DNA of 64,000 nt from Thermoactinomyces vulgaris (GCF_003688725.1 NZ_REFP01000011.1:118684-182683); one strand, 5' to 3'. Shown: positions 54,951 to 63,321, numbered from the stretch's first letter. The notes: generated by a model from the letters alone, not told the origin. Translations and numbers: made by a program.

Positions 54951-55370
54951 TTACCACCAGGAGCTGCATTGATATGATGTATCACTGAGGATACATACGC
55001 GGAAGCGGCGGTTCGGGTCGCTGGATGCCGGATATGCCCAAGTGGTAATGGTGGATGTTCCGGAAGTGATATAATCATACGTGCCAATGGTTTGTCCGCC
55101 ATCAAAGCTGACATCAAAGAAAAGGGTATAGCCGGAGCTGGAAGTCGTGAGCCTTCCCCAACCGTATTGTTGTCCGTTGTAGTAGCCCACTCTTAATTCC
55201 GCATTACTGATGGTGCGGACGGTTGACCGGTTTGTCGTGCAATCAGGGTCCGAAAGCCAGGCATTGTAAATTTCACACGCTTGCGCTCCAACGTCTGCCG
55301 CATGCGATACTGCCGGCACTCCCAAAAATCCCATCACCGCCACCATGGCAATCGCAAACAGTCGTTTCAA
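54951..55370 (-). CDS. Small secreted protein with four cysteines
   Basis: This 139-aa protein has a clear signal peptide (cut after SHAA, residues 1-25) and a beta-rich mature part of about 115 residues with Cys in QACEIYNAWLSDPDCT and two more near the C-terminus (RVCILSDTSYQC). Two disulfides are likely. Repeated aromatic-Gly stretches (YYNGQQYGWGRL) suggest a compact beta sandwich. No family was recognised; similar small secreted proteins occur in Gram-positive soil bacteria. Start TTG after GGGGGGCG. Confidence 0.72.
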   Translation of the reverse strand: MKRLFAIAMVAVMGFLGVPAVSHAADVGAQACEIYNAWLSDPDCTTNRSTVRTISNAELRVGYYNGQQYGWGRLTTSSSGYTLFFDVSFDGGQTIGTYDYITSGTSTITTWAYPASSDPNRRFRVCILSDTSYQCSSWW

Positions 55371-55621
55371 TCCAAACGCCCCCCGTTAAATTATACTGAA
55401 AATTCAAAACACACTTATAATTATAATCTTTATCGGATGGATTGTATAGCATAATTTTCAAATTTCTGAAAAAATGTCAGAAAAGGTTGCATCAGCCGCC
55501 ATATTAAAAGAGCGTCTGTTTACTTCAACGCGGTTGGATTTTCCGGACTATGTCATTGAACCGGAAGCGAAATCGATTATACTATACAAAGATGTAAAGA
55601 TTTTCTAAGGAGGATATGATC

Positions 55622-56398
55622 ATGAATCATTTAATGAATGGCAAAAATGTTGTCATCATGGGGGTGGCGAACCAAAGGAGTTTGGCGTGGGGGGTTACCA
55701 AATCCCTGCAAGCCGCGGGGGCTAATTTGATCTTTACATACCGGAAAGAACGTTCTTATCAAAAGCTGACTTCTCTGTTGTCAGAGGCTGGAATCGATCC
55801 TTTGCTCATTGTTCCGTGTGATGTTTCCGACGATGCCAGTATTGAAAACGCCTTTTCCGAAATCGAACAAAAAGTCGGGACAATCCACGGCTTGGTTCAC
55901 TCGATTGCATTTGCCGACAAGGATGAGTTGTGCGGGGAGTATGTGGAAACTTCCCGTGACGGGTACCTGATGGCGCAAGAGATGAGCGCATATTCACTGG
56001 TTGCAGTGGCCCGGGAAGCAAAAAAACTCATGAGTGACGGTGGGAGCATTGTGACGCAGTCCTATCTCGGGGCCGAGCGGGTCGTGAAAAACTATAACGT
56101 GATGGGCGTTGCCAAAGCGGCATTGGAAGCCAGCGTAAGGTACTTGGCAGAGGATCTGGGGAAATATAACATCCGGGTGAATGCCGTATCCTCGGGGCCG
56201 ATTCGGACCCTTTCCGCAAAAGGCGTTTCCGGTTTCAACGACCTGATGGGGATCATTGCCGAAAAAGCGCCGCTGAGAAGAAACGTGGATCAAAGCGAAG
56301 TCGGGGATGCCACATTATTTTTCTTAAGCCCCTTGTCCAGAGGGATTACCGGGGAAGTGCTCCATGTCGATGCGGGTTATCATATCATCGGGGTATAG
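55622..56398 (+). CDS. fabI: Enoyl-ACP reductase (NADH)
   Basis: This enzyme makes the last reduction in each round of fatty acid elongation. The 258-aa protein is an SDR of the FabI type with GVANQRSLAWGV as cofactor turn, Tyr-x6-Tyr-like start LGAERVVKNYNVMGVAKAAL with catalytic Tyr and Lys, and C-terminal VDAGYHIIGV. ATG 55622 follows AAGGAGG with 8 bases; 55616 is an alternative. Target of triclosan-type inhibitors in other bacteria. Single gene. Confidence 0.94.
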   Translation: MNHLMNGKNVVIMGVANQRSLAWGVTKSLQAAGANLIFTYRKERSYQKLTSLLSEAGIDPLLIVPCDVSDDASIENAFSEIEQKVGTIHGLVHSIAFADKDELCGEYVETSRDGYLMAQEMSAYSLVAVAREAKKLMSDGGSIVTQSYLGAERVVKNYNVMGVAKAALEASVRYLAEDLGKYNIRVNAVSSGPIRTLSAKGVSGFNDLMGIIAEKAPLRRNVDQSEVGDATLFFLSPLSRGITGEVLHVDAGYHIIGV

Positions 56399-56444
56399 AC
56401 GGATTTGCGGTTAAAAGTTAACCGTGTCATATCAATTAAAACCA

Positions 56445-56459
56445 GTTTGCGATGCAAAC
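56445..56459. repeat. GTTTG-N5-CAAAC dispersed palindrome, copy 3
   Basis: GTTTGC-GAT-GCAAAC, directly after fabI. Confidence 0.4.
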
Positions 56460-56499
56460 AACATAAAAATACCCAAATCTTCTTTTATAAGAAGAAAAC

Positions 56500-56546
56500 C
56501 TACAAACCGGCTGTCCATCGGCACAGGAAAGCCGGTTTGTTTTTTG
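56500..56546. terminator. Bidirectional terminator fabI/SDR
   Basis: ACAAACCGGCT/AGCCGGTTTGT stem, 17-nt loop, T-run. Confidence 0.75.
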
Positions 56547-56555
56547 GAAAAAAGA

Positions 56556-57314
56556 TTAACCGGCAGAGACTCCACCGTCAACAATCAGGATGTGTCCCGT
56601 TACATAGCCGGCTTCGTCGGAGCACAACCAAGTTACAGACCGGGCGATGTCATCCGGGTCACCGATCCGGTGGAGGGGGATTTTGGATTCATATTGGTTC
56701 GGGGTTAATCCTGTTTGCTTGAAGACTTGTTCCAGCATCGGGGTGCGAACCGCTCCCGGGCAGATGGCGTTGATCCGGATGTTGAATTGGGCATATTCCA
56801 AGGCGGCAGATTTGGTTAAACTGATCACTCCGCTTTTGCTTGCCGAATAAACGGCTGCGTTCGGATGGCCATCCAATCCGTTGATGGAAGAGATGTTTAC
56901 AATGGTTCCGGATCCTTGTTTTCGCATCTGGCGGATCTGATGTTTCATGCAAAGCCATATTCCCTTCAGATTGATTGCCATCGTGAGATCAAAATCTTCT
57001 TCCGTGATGTCGGCCAGAGGGGCCAATTTCCCGCCGGTACCCGCCGCATTGCATGCGAAGTCCAAGCGCCCGAAGCGCTCCATGGTTGTTTGGATCATTT
57101 TCCGGACTTGCTTGTCTTGCGAAACGTCGGCTTGAACCGCAAGGGATTCTCCGCCCAAACCCCTGATCATTTCTTGTGTTTCCTCAATGTTCTCTTTCGT
57201 CCGCCCGACGACCACGACTTTTGCGCCTTTTTTGGCAAAAGCCAGGGAGGTGGCTCTTCCGATTCCCGACCCCCCGCCGGTCACCATGGCCACTTTTCCG
57301 GCAAATGGTTTCAT
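56556..57314 (-). CDS. Short-chain dehydrogenase (classical SDR)
   Basis: This 252-aa SDR has TGGGSGIGRATSL as cofactor motif, NAAGTG, catalytic Ser and Tyr-x3-Lys (NISSINGLDG... VYSASKSGV) and C-terminal GHILIVDGGVSAG. It resembles 3-oxoacyl-ACP reductase or alcohol-type SDRs of the FabG class. ATG 57314 is chosen because GGGGATG is a usable site. Convergent with fabI; no operon. Confidence 0.88.
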   Translation of the reverse strand: MKPFAGKVAMVTGGGSGIGRATSLAFAKKGAKVVVVGRTKENIEETQEMIRGLGGESLAVQADVSQDKQVRKMIQTTMERFGRLDFACNAAGTGGKLAPLADITEEDFDLTMAINLKGIWLCMKHQIRQMRKQGSGTIVNISSINGLDGHPNAAVYSASKSGVISLTKSAALEYAQFNIRINAICPGAVRTPMLEQVFKQTGLTPNQYESKIPLHRIGDPDDIARSVTWLCSDEAGYVTGHILIVDGGVSAG

Positions 57315-57400
57315 CTGTTCATCCCCTTCAAAAAACAAATGATTAGCAATTATAAAAATCGTTATACTGATTGTATCTTATCATGTATGAAAAAACCTGA

Positions 57401-58169
57401 ATGAAAAAAGTACCCTTTTTGGATCCAGGAAAAAGAGCAAAACTGCCTTATACTCATTCACAGGAAAGAGAGGGGACGGATTTGGTGAAAGACGATTGGC
57501 ATAATCCGGAGTTTGCGCTTTACTGGGATCAAACCGCTTTGGCAGGAAACCCGACCCGGAAGGAACAGATGGATCTGCTCATCTTTCTGCTTGAGCAAAA
57601 ACTTTCTTCAAACGTAACCCTTCTGGATCTGGGGATCGGATCGGGACTGATCGAGGAGAAATTGTTGGCCCGGAGGCCGGATATCACGGTTATCGGAATC
57701 GATGCTTCCAAAGCGATGCTGGACTTGGCCCGACCACGGTTGGATCCGGCGCGTTGCCAATTGATTCAGCATGATATCGGCGACACCGATACACTTGCCG
57801 TTCCAATGGTGCAAGCAGTCATAAGCGTTCAGATGCTTCACCACCTGCCGCATGACAAACAAAAGGCAGTGTACCGCTTCGTCCATCAACATCTTGAGCC
57901 AGGGGGGGCTGTTCCTGATCATGGACCGCATCCAATTGCCGGATGAGGCTTTGCATCCCGACTGCGCGGACATGTGGGACTGGCTTGAACGGAAAACGGA
58001 TTATCCCGGCGGAACAACGGGGGAGGAATTTCTTGATAAATTCCAACACAAACATGATCACCCGGCAGGATTGGAAGAGCATCTTCGTTGGCTGCGTGAG
58101 TCCGGATTTACCGGTGCCTGTTTGCATTTAGCTTTAAATCGCGCTTTGTGGGTCGGGGTGAAAGTGTGA
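57401..58169 (+). pseudogene. Class I SAM-dependent methyltransferase, frameshifted in G7
   Basis: Frame one (57401-57946) carries motif I (LLDLGIGSGLIEE, ITVIGIDASKAM) and motif III-like QMLHHLPHDKQ. At 57902-57908 there are seven G. With six G the frame continues into the second part (GGLFLIMDRIQLPDEALHPD ... GFTGACLHLALNR), giving about 255 residues. It may be a pseudogene, a phase-variable gene or an assembly error. A better start could be GTG 57485, which has GAGAGGGGA upstream. Confidence 0.75.
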
Positions 58170-58300
58170 GAAAAGCATTGGAGAAGGAAGGACGAAGTTC
58201 CGCATGGATTGCAGAGAAGGCATCACAGACGAACGGTTACCGAATCGTTTTGGCCTCAGACAGAAAATCATGAAGAAACCATCGGATTAATTCCAAACAA

Positions 58301-58315
58301 GTTTGTAACACAAAT
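58301..58315. repeat. GTTTG-N5-CAAAT dispersed palindrome, copy 4
   Basis: GTTTG-TAACA-CAAAT, one mismatch from copy 2. Confidence 0.35.
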
Positions 58316-58462
58316 AAACCAAAACGCTTTTCTTTCTGCAATCTGCAAGTTAAATGCTCACGCAACCGATCAAGTCGGACAATCCCATGATATATGAAAA
58401 GCAATGAACATCTTGCCGGGAAAATTGACTGTTCACCTGACAATGAAACGCCCGCCATGTAA

Positions 58463-58494
58463 AAAAGGACTTGGGAAAGTATCCAAGTCCTTTA
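58463..58494. terminator. Hairpin, terminator-like
   Basis: AAAGGACTTGG/CCAAGTCCTTT stem; T-run on the minus strand. Confidence 0.6.
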
Positions 58495-58746
58495 AAAATG
58501 CCTAAAGAATAAGTAACACAGAATTCATGATCTACGACCCGCTCTGCCAGAAGGAAAAAGATATGGAAAGAAAGATATGGAAAGAATGAATGTAAATACG
58601 AAAGTTATGGCGATTGCAGGTCCTGTAATGGAAGAAGTTGAGCAAATGGAAAAACAATTCAGGCAGGTTACCAGATGAAGAAGAGAGTTAAAAAAAGAAA
58701 GGCAAAATAGAAGTTCAATTCACTTTATGAAATAAAAAAACACACC

Positions 58747-58780
58747 AAAAGAACCCAATAAAGCTTTATTGGGTTCTTTT
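58747..58780 (-). terminator. Perfect 17-bp palindrome terminator
   Basis: AAAAGAACCCAATAAAG joined without loop to its complement, behind the 58788 gene. Confidence 0.8.
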
Positions 58781-58787
58781 TGAATAA

Positions 58788-59228
58788 TTAAAAACGCTTT
58801 ATTTCATTAATCGGGATTACAATGATTTTTCTATATTCTAACTCATAATACAAATAAGCCAACATTTCCTCGGGAAATTCAATATCCTTTTCATATAACA
58901 TATATTCAATATAGGTTTCAGCCCATTCATGATGATCTTCAAAAAGCTCCCGTACTCTATTTTTAAACAATTCATCCATTTTATCTTTTTCATAACGAGG
59001 CTTCGGAACGCCTTGCCAACTAAGAAGGTCATACCCAAAATGCTCGACTAAACCCATATTTATTGACCGATTATAGACATCCTCCAAAAATAACCGATCA
59101 TGGATGCCGACTTTTCGAATAAAAAATTGTTTTGCCTCTTGTGAGCTATTCGCTTCTACAATAAAGCATTGATTGTGTATTGTGTTTTGATTGACTTGTT
59201 CCCCTTCTATAACCAGATAAGAAGCCAT
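58788..59228 (-). CDS. Unrecognised 146-aa protein, accessory region
   Basis: Acidic, soluble, strongly helical toward the end (EMLAYLYYELEYRKIIVIPINEIKRF), no transmembrane segment and no known motif. The start is ATG 59228 after GAGGAG. The gene is AT-rich compared with the left part, and lies in a cluster of small genes that look like toxin-immunity type accessory content. It could be an immunity or defence protein, but there is no direct evidence. Confidence 0.6.
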   Translation of the reverse strand: MASYLVIEGEQVNQNTIHNQCFIVEANSSQEAKQFFIRKVGIHDRLFLEDVYNRSINMGLVEHFGYDLLSWQGVPKPRYEKDKMDELFKNRVRELFEDHHEWAETYIEYMLYEKDIEFPEEMLAYLYYELEYRKIIVIPINEIKRF

Positions 59229-59237
59229 CAAATTCAC

Positions 59238-59542
59238 TCCTCAACAGAATTTAAATAAAATCTGAAAATGATAATTACATTTTATACAATGATATAATGA
59301 GAGTATATCCGAAATGCCAATAAGAAGCGATAAGAATGCCTAGAGTCAAACCAAGACCAGAATGGATCGAATGGAGTTAAAAGAAGAAGGAAAGCCAGTC
59401 AGCAGAAATATCTCTTGCTGACTATCTTGGTGTATCGAAGCGATGATCAGCTTCGATATGGTCCTAATATAATTGATCGGTACTTGGCTGCAACGGATAA
59501 AGGTGGAACGTCCAAGCGCCAGGACAAAAACCTTTTTGGGAC
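59238..59542. other. 305-bp spacer with degraded reading frames
   Basis: Open stretches near 59345-59540 with stops in every frame look like a decayed gene (for example EEGKPVSRNISLADYLGVSKR-like reading). No function recognised. Confidence 0.4.
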
Positions 59543-60010
59543 TTATCTCGAACTTTCCCCTTTGTTTATTTTCAGCCATTTTTCCAGTTCCATATTGGGG
59601 AATTCATCTGCGGTATCGATTTGAAGCGGAGAAATTAGTTCTAAAAGATTTCCATCAGGATCTTTAAAATAGACAGCTGCATGTGCGTGAGGAACGTTTG
59701 ACAATACAAGAGGTTGTCTATCGGGTGAAAATTCAAAGAAAGGACTCACTTCAACCCCAATCGATTGTAACCATTCTTTTGCTTTTTTAATATCCTCTAC
59801 ATAAAAGGCAATATGACGTAAAGAAACATGATAAGGCGTATGAACTTGTTCACATTGCCATAACCCTAACCAACTCTTGCTTTTTTGAATCCAAAAAAAA
59901 GCTAAATTTTCACTACGGTGAGCCAATTCAAGACCTAAGTTTTTATAAAACTCAATTGAACGATCTAAATCACTGACAGGCAAATGGGCTTCATATAATC
60001 CTTGAATCAT
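59543..60010 (-). CDS. VOC-family (glyoxalase-like) protein
   Basis: This 155-aa protein has the paired betaalphabetabetabeta pattern of vicinal oxygen chelate proteins: HLPVSDLDRSIEFYKNLGLEL near the N-terminus, and the later VYFKDPDGNLLELISP block. Ligands His/Glu of glyoxalase or dioxygenase relatives are partly visible (His9, and Glu in NLLELI). It may be a resistance or detoxification protein; the ligand is unknown. Long AT-rich flanks on both sides. Confidence 0.85.
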   Translation of the reverse strand: MIQGLYEAHLPVSDLDRSIEFYKNLGLELAHRSENLAFFWIQKSKSWLGLWQCEQVHTPYHVSLRHIAFYVEDIKKAKEWLQSIGVEVSPFFEFSPDRQPLVLSNVPHAHAAVYFKDPDGNLLELISPLQIDTADEFPNMELEKWLKINKGESSR

Positions 60011-60681
60011 TTTGTCCCCTCCCTCAATATCCGGAATAGCCGAAGGTAATAAAAATCAGAAAAATGAGGTTACTCAATCGATAACATATTTACTCACCCA
60101 GTCTTATGATATTCTAATACCCCCTTAAATATATTTTATAAACATATTTATTTATTAAATATAAAAAGAAAAGAGAGCAACGCTGTCTTCCATCCCACGA
60201 TTCAAACACTTCCCGGGGAATGCCACATTCACGATCCACGTGACCATGAAGTCATCCACCAGATCCTCGTTAATGAACGTCCTTAGAAGGAACAAAAAAG
60301 CTGCCTTATTCAGGCGGAGGGGGGATTTACATGAGACACCCGAAAATTCAAGGAGGGCCGACAAAACGAGAGAAGGGAGTTGCTGATGCTCACTTCATCT
60401 AAGGAGTTGTCCGATTTTGAAAAAATGACTATAAAACTTTATATTATTGCGAATAGTTTATTACGTGAATAATTAAATTATTCAAATGTTATTTGTTATG
60501 GGATTTTTGAAGAAAAGATCATCCGTGATGTGTCTTCTTGCAGCAATGGAGATAAATCTGTTTAATAACTCACCTGCTAAAACAGTAAAGAACGTTTTTT
60601 GAAGCAATACCCAAAACAGGTTGATCTCTTCTCCTTTCCAAAGTAGCTACATCGTTGATGACTTAAAGGAGATGATAATTT
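60011..60681. other. 671-bp AT-rich spacer
   Basis: No gene is supported. A stretch near 60175-60330 of higher GC looks like an old gene fragment on either strand. The last part contains the ribosome site for the next gene. Confidence 0.5.
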
Positions 60682-60933
60682 TTGCTAAAACGCGTTTATC
60701 GCCCATGGGGCAGAATAGGAATGGTTCTTTTCGTATCTCTGGCACTGGTTGCAGCACTATATTTTGAAAAAGATACAATGGCACATATACTGGGCGTGGT
60801 TCTTGCGGTTGCAGCTTGGTTTGCAACAGCCAGCTTTTTTCCTGAAAGAGTTTCTGATTATTCAACTATACAAAAAATCGTTTTCATATTAATAACATTG
60901 ATCATAATCATTCTTACGCTATTCTTGTTTTAA
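60682..60933 (+). CDS. Small 83-aa membrane protein, unrecognised
   Basis: It begins with TTG at 60682 (AAAGGAGATGATAATTT site). The product is three hydrophobic segments: MVLFVSLALVAALYF, an Ala-rich middle helix and a very hydrophobic C-terminus (IVFILITLIIIILTLFLF). It is 18 bp before the 60952 gene and on the same strand, so both are likely co-transcribed. No known family. Confidence 0.65.
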   Translation: MLKRVYRPWGRIGMVLFVSLALVAALYFEKDTMAHILGVVLAVAAWFATASFFPERVSDYSTIQKIVFILITLIIIILTLFLF

Positions 60934-60951
60934 AGGTAGGAAGGTGTTTTT

Positions 60952-61386
60952 ATGAGTAAATGGGAACTAATTCTTTGCAAGCCAAGTGGGGAAGAAAAGA
61001 TTAAAAATCCGGATTGGAATCAAATCAAAAGTTACTTGGATCAAGTGGATGGAGATCGACGTCGTGATCATAATTTCCTTGATGCTTTATGTTTAATCAA
61101 CCCGGATATTGGTGAAATGAACGTCTTCGGGGGAAATGAAATCGATGGTCGTCGCCTTTACGCGATCATTTTTTTCCCAGCAGAATGTGATTATGAAAAA
61201 CAATATATGTTACTCAATCCTGAGGTTCAAACACGAGGTGAAGAGTATGAACTGATCACAAACGAAGGAGTGGGAATAGATTTCAACAAAGAATGGTTGG
61301 TGGAATATGATCCGATGATTCAAGCTTTTAAACATTTCTTTGAAACAGGAAAACTTGACGATACATTGGAATGGGATGAGTGGTAG
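60952..61386 (+). CDS. Possible immunity-type protein, 144 aa
   Basis: This acidic soluble protein (many Asp/Glu, C-terminus DTLEWDEW) is of the size and composition of immunity proteins of polymorphic toxins (Imm1-like). It begins MSKWELILCKP and has no membrane segment. A ribosome site AGGAAGGTG precedes the ATG. A toxin-like protein starts about 2 kb further on. The immunity role is inference from size, acidity and context. Confidence 0.55.
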   Translation: MSKWELILCKPSGEEKIKNPDWNQIKSYLDQVDGDRRRDHNFLDALCLINPDIGEMNVFGGNEIDGRRLYAIIFFPAECDYEKQYMLLNPEVQTRGEEYELITNEGVGIDFNKEWLVEYDPMIQAFKHFFETGKLDDTLEWDEW

Positions 61387-61437
61387 GATACCAGGATACT
61401 TATGGGTTCGTTTCCGCTATATTTGGCGTAATATATG

Positions 61438-61458
61438 AAGGGGATTTCCCCTTTTAAT
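61438..61458 (+). terminator. Short hairpin, terminator-like
   Basis: AAGGGG-ATTT-CCCCTT followed by TTAA, after the 60952 gene. Confidence 0.5.
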
Positions 61459-61819
61459 CGTCCCGATTGCACAGAAGCAATTGAGAAAAAAGACTTTTAG
61501 ATGATTTCAAAAGCCGAGATTCTGAAATCATCAAACCCTTTCCCATGGCCATTTTTGGCTGTGGGATTCTTTATTTTGTTAAAGCACAGTTCATTTCACA
61601 GCTCAAACCACAGTTACACAGACAACATTTTAAATAACTATAAAAAGAAAAATATAAATAATTAAGACTAAAAAACAAAATGTTTTTTAGCCTTGAATCA
61701 AGGTTTATTTAACAAGTCTTTTTATAAGAAATCAATCACGGAGAGAAAAGGGTTAAAATAAAAATTCTTCATTCATTCAACTTTTTTGCTGTGAGAATCT
61801 TCAAGTCAAAAAATATATA

Positions 61820-61918
61820 AGTCAAAGTTTCACCAGCGAAGAGGTGGCCGTCACCTGCACGAACGTGACACAGTGGTATTTTCGTTCACTGTGTAAGTGG
61901 CGTGCCAGGAGATTGACT
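61820..61918 (+). ncRNA. Structured leader RNA with CRISPR-repeat-like blocks
   Basis: Six-bp outer helix AGTCAA (61820-61825)/TTGACT (61913-61918) encloses a hairpin CACC/GGTG, and an arm formed by CCTGCACG with CGTGCCAGG closed by ACACAGTG/CACTGTGT (61868-61875/61887-61894). The first part has GTTTCA, GAAGAGGTG and GTCAC in the same order as in array repeat 62440-62475. It does not match a riboswitch class I recognise. Confidence 0.5.
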
Positions 61919-61939
61919 AATGAAATAGGAGGTTATCAT

Positions 61940-61993
61940 ATGAAAAAGTTAGACGAGATACAAATCCGGTTCATTGAATCCAGTTTGGAATAA
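61940..61993 (+). CDS. 17-codon mini-ORF after the structured leader
   Basis: The peptide MKKLDEIQIRFIESSLE has a strong AGGAGG seven bases before ATG, a short 3' end and an immediate terminator (61993-62025). Whether the peptide, its translation or only the RNA matters is unknown; a CreT-like or leader-peptide role is possible. Confidence 0.5.
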   Translation: MKKLDEIQIRFIESSLE

Positions 61994-62025
61994 AAAAAGA
62001 CCGTCCGATATGGACGGTCTTTTTT
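61993..62025 (+). terminator. Terminator after the mini-ORF
   Basis: AAGACCGTCC/GGACGGTCTT stem, 5-nt loop, T6. Confidence 0.9.
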
Positions 62026-62179
62026 ATGCATGCAAAAATACATGCTGATCCAATATTAAAGTTCCCGGGTATTTTTCATAACCACTCGACATTTGAATTT
62101 CAAGAGGATTCGGTGGTTATCTGGACTTTCCTCTTTTGAAAAGTAACGTAAGATTTTTTGTTACTTATTAAATCTAGCC

Positions 62180-62272
62180 AATCCGTTCCATCATTCTGAC
62201 GGAACCTTGGCATCAATTGAAAGCCAAGCCAACATCGTTTCAATCCTCTTGATGAGATGCAATTATTCTGAC
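62180..62272 (+). CRISPR. CRISPR mini-array A, 36-nt repeat, degraded first copy
   Basis: A degraded copy near 62180-62200 keeps the 3' end ATCATTCTGAC. A 36-nt spacer follows, then one full 36-nt copy at 62237-62272 with three differences from the consensus. The consensus is GTTTCAATCCTCTTGATGAG then GTGTAATCATTCTGAC (GAGG/CCTC dyad). Confidence 0.8.
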
Positions 62273-62398
62273 GGCATATGTCTCAAACCCTTGACACGCT
62301 TGAGGTTCAATATGGTTTTTCGAGCACCTTCGTTTTTTAAAGAGCATTTAAGTTATTTTTTATGTATCAGCTCAAAACGAAGTGGCTTTTTCCTTTTT
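62273..62398 (+). repeat. Duplicated array flank, copy A
   Basis: About 125 bp, roughly 90% like 62696-62820, directly after an array repeat in each case. Confidence 0.8.
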
Positions 62399-62439
62399 GA
62401 CGATTGGGCAAAGGTCAATGTGGAGTTGACCGAGAAAAA

Positions 62440-62695
62440 GTTTCAATCCTCTAGAAGAGGTGTAGTCACTTTGACCCAACTTCCAGATCAAATGAAGACG
62501 TAACATCATGAGTTTCAATCCTTTTGATGAGGTGTAATCATTCTGACCATGAAGAACAAGTTTCTCAAATTTTATACGACGAAGATGGTTTCAATCCTCT
62601 TGATGAGGTGTAATCATTCTGACAGTAACAAATCGGATGAAGTGAAATCGAACAACATCGTTTCAATCCTCTTGATGAGGTGTAATCATTCTGAC
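62440..62695 (+). CRISPR. CRISPR mini-array B, four 36-nt repeats, three spacers
   Basis: Repeats at 62440-62475, 62512-62547, 62588-62623 and 62660-62695 with spacers of 36, 40 and 36 nt. The last two are identical; the first differs (TCTAGAAGAGGTGTAGTCACTTTGAC), so it is an older or separate copy. 3' ends read ATTCTGAC. No cas genes in the window. Confidence 0.9.
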
Positions 62696-62820
62696 GGCAT
62701 GTGTCTGAAACCCTTGGCACTCTTGAGGTTCAGCACCGTTTTTCGAGCACCTTCGTTTTTTAAAGAGCATTTAAGTTATTTTTTATGTATCAAGTCAAAA
62801 CGAAGGTGGCTTTTTCCTTT
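62696..62820 (+). repeat. Duplicated array flank, copy B, with terminator-like stem
   Basis: Follows repeat 62660-62695. It contains CACCTTCGTTTT and AAAACGAAGGTG, a perfect 12-bp stem around a 45-nt loop and then GCTTTTTCC. Copy A carries one deletion in this stem. Confidence 0.75.
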
Positions 62821-63038
62821 ATTTCATGCGGGTTTCAGCTTTTGCGAGCAACCCCGGGGATTTTTGAGATATCAAGGTGCTCGAAAAATAACTTCTGTTA
62901 CAAGTTTGAACATCAGGAATATCAATTATTTTCAGTTTAGCAAAAAGATAAAAAGACTGTAAACCTTCAAAGTCTAACATTTTAAAGGCAAGAGATAATC
63001 TCTATTAAAACATCTCTCCGGTGATGGAGAGAGCTGTT

Positions 63039-63147
63039 TTTGTAATCCTCTAGAAGAGGTGTAATCATTGTGACCACAGCAACGGTTGACAGCATTTGCG
63101 TGATAGGTGGTGTTTCAATTCTCAAAATGAGATGCAATCAAGTTCTT
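63039..63147 (+). CRISPR. CRISPR mini-array C, one 37-nt spacer
   Basis: Repeat 63039-63074 (CTAGAAGAGG type, five bases changed at the 5' end), spacer 63075-63111 and a last copy 63112-63147 degraded at its 3' end, as expected for the terminal repeat of a plus-strand array. Confidence 0.75.
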
Positions 63148-63291
63148 TGTTGAAAATAATAACCCGTCTAACCTCTGATTTCAAGAGGTTTTTCGGCGGT
63201 TGTATTGATTATCAATATTCGACTAAAAATGGATCTTGAGAAACTCGAACACCTGAAAATTCAATATACACAAAAACTGAAGCACATTGCT

Positions 63292-63321
63292 TGACCTGCA
63301 AAAGAGCAGGTTTATTTTTTT
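63292..63321 (+). terminator. Terminator before the last gene
   Basis: ACCTGC/GCAGGT stem followed by T-run. Confidence 0.7.

Larger units (their letters stand above)
58170..58787. other. 618-bp AT-richer spacer
   Basis: No solid gene. It contains palindrome copy 4, a terminator-like hairpin, a tandem 14-bp repeat (agatatggaaagaa twice near 58560-58585) and a 30-codon frame near 58585-58675 of doubtful value. Confidence 0.5.
61387..62189. other. 803-bp AT-rich spacer before the arrays
   Basis: It contains two plain hairpins (61438-61458, AAGGGG/CCCCTT; and 61668-61690, CTAAAAAACA/TGTTTTTTAG), then a structured leader and 17-codon ORF described separately. Otherwise no coding signal. Confidence 0.5.

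Noticed and set aside
60155..60364. 69-codon minus-strand frame
   Set aside because: No ribosome site or domain; the region looks like a degraded fragment, so no gene is claimed.
61820..61918. Assigning the leader to a known riboswitch class
   Set aside because: I compared it by eye with the common classes (SAM, TPP, purine, guanidine, c-di-GMP and others) and found no matching core.
62207..62503. A 98-codon plus-strand frame across the CRISPR arrays
   Set aside because: It runs through repeats, spacers and flank, and its peptide repeats with the array, so it is a frame artefact.
62549..62962. A 137-codon frame with repeated SILLMRCNHSD
   Set aside because: The repeated peptide is the translated CRISPR repeat.
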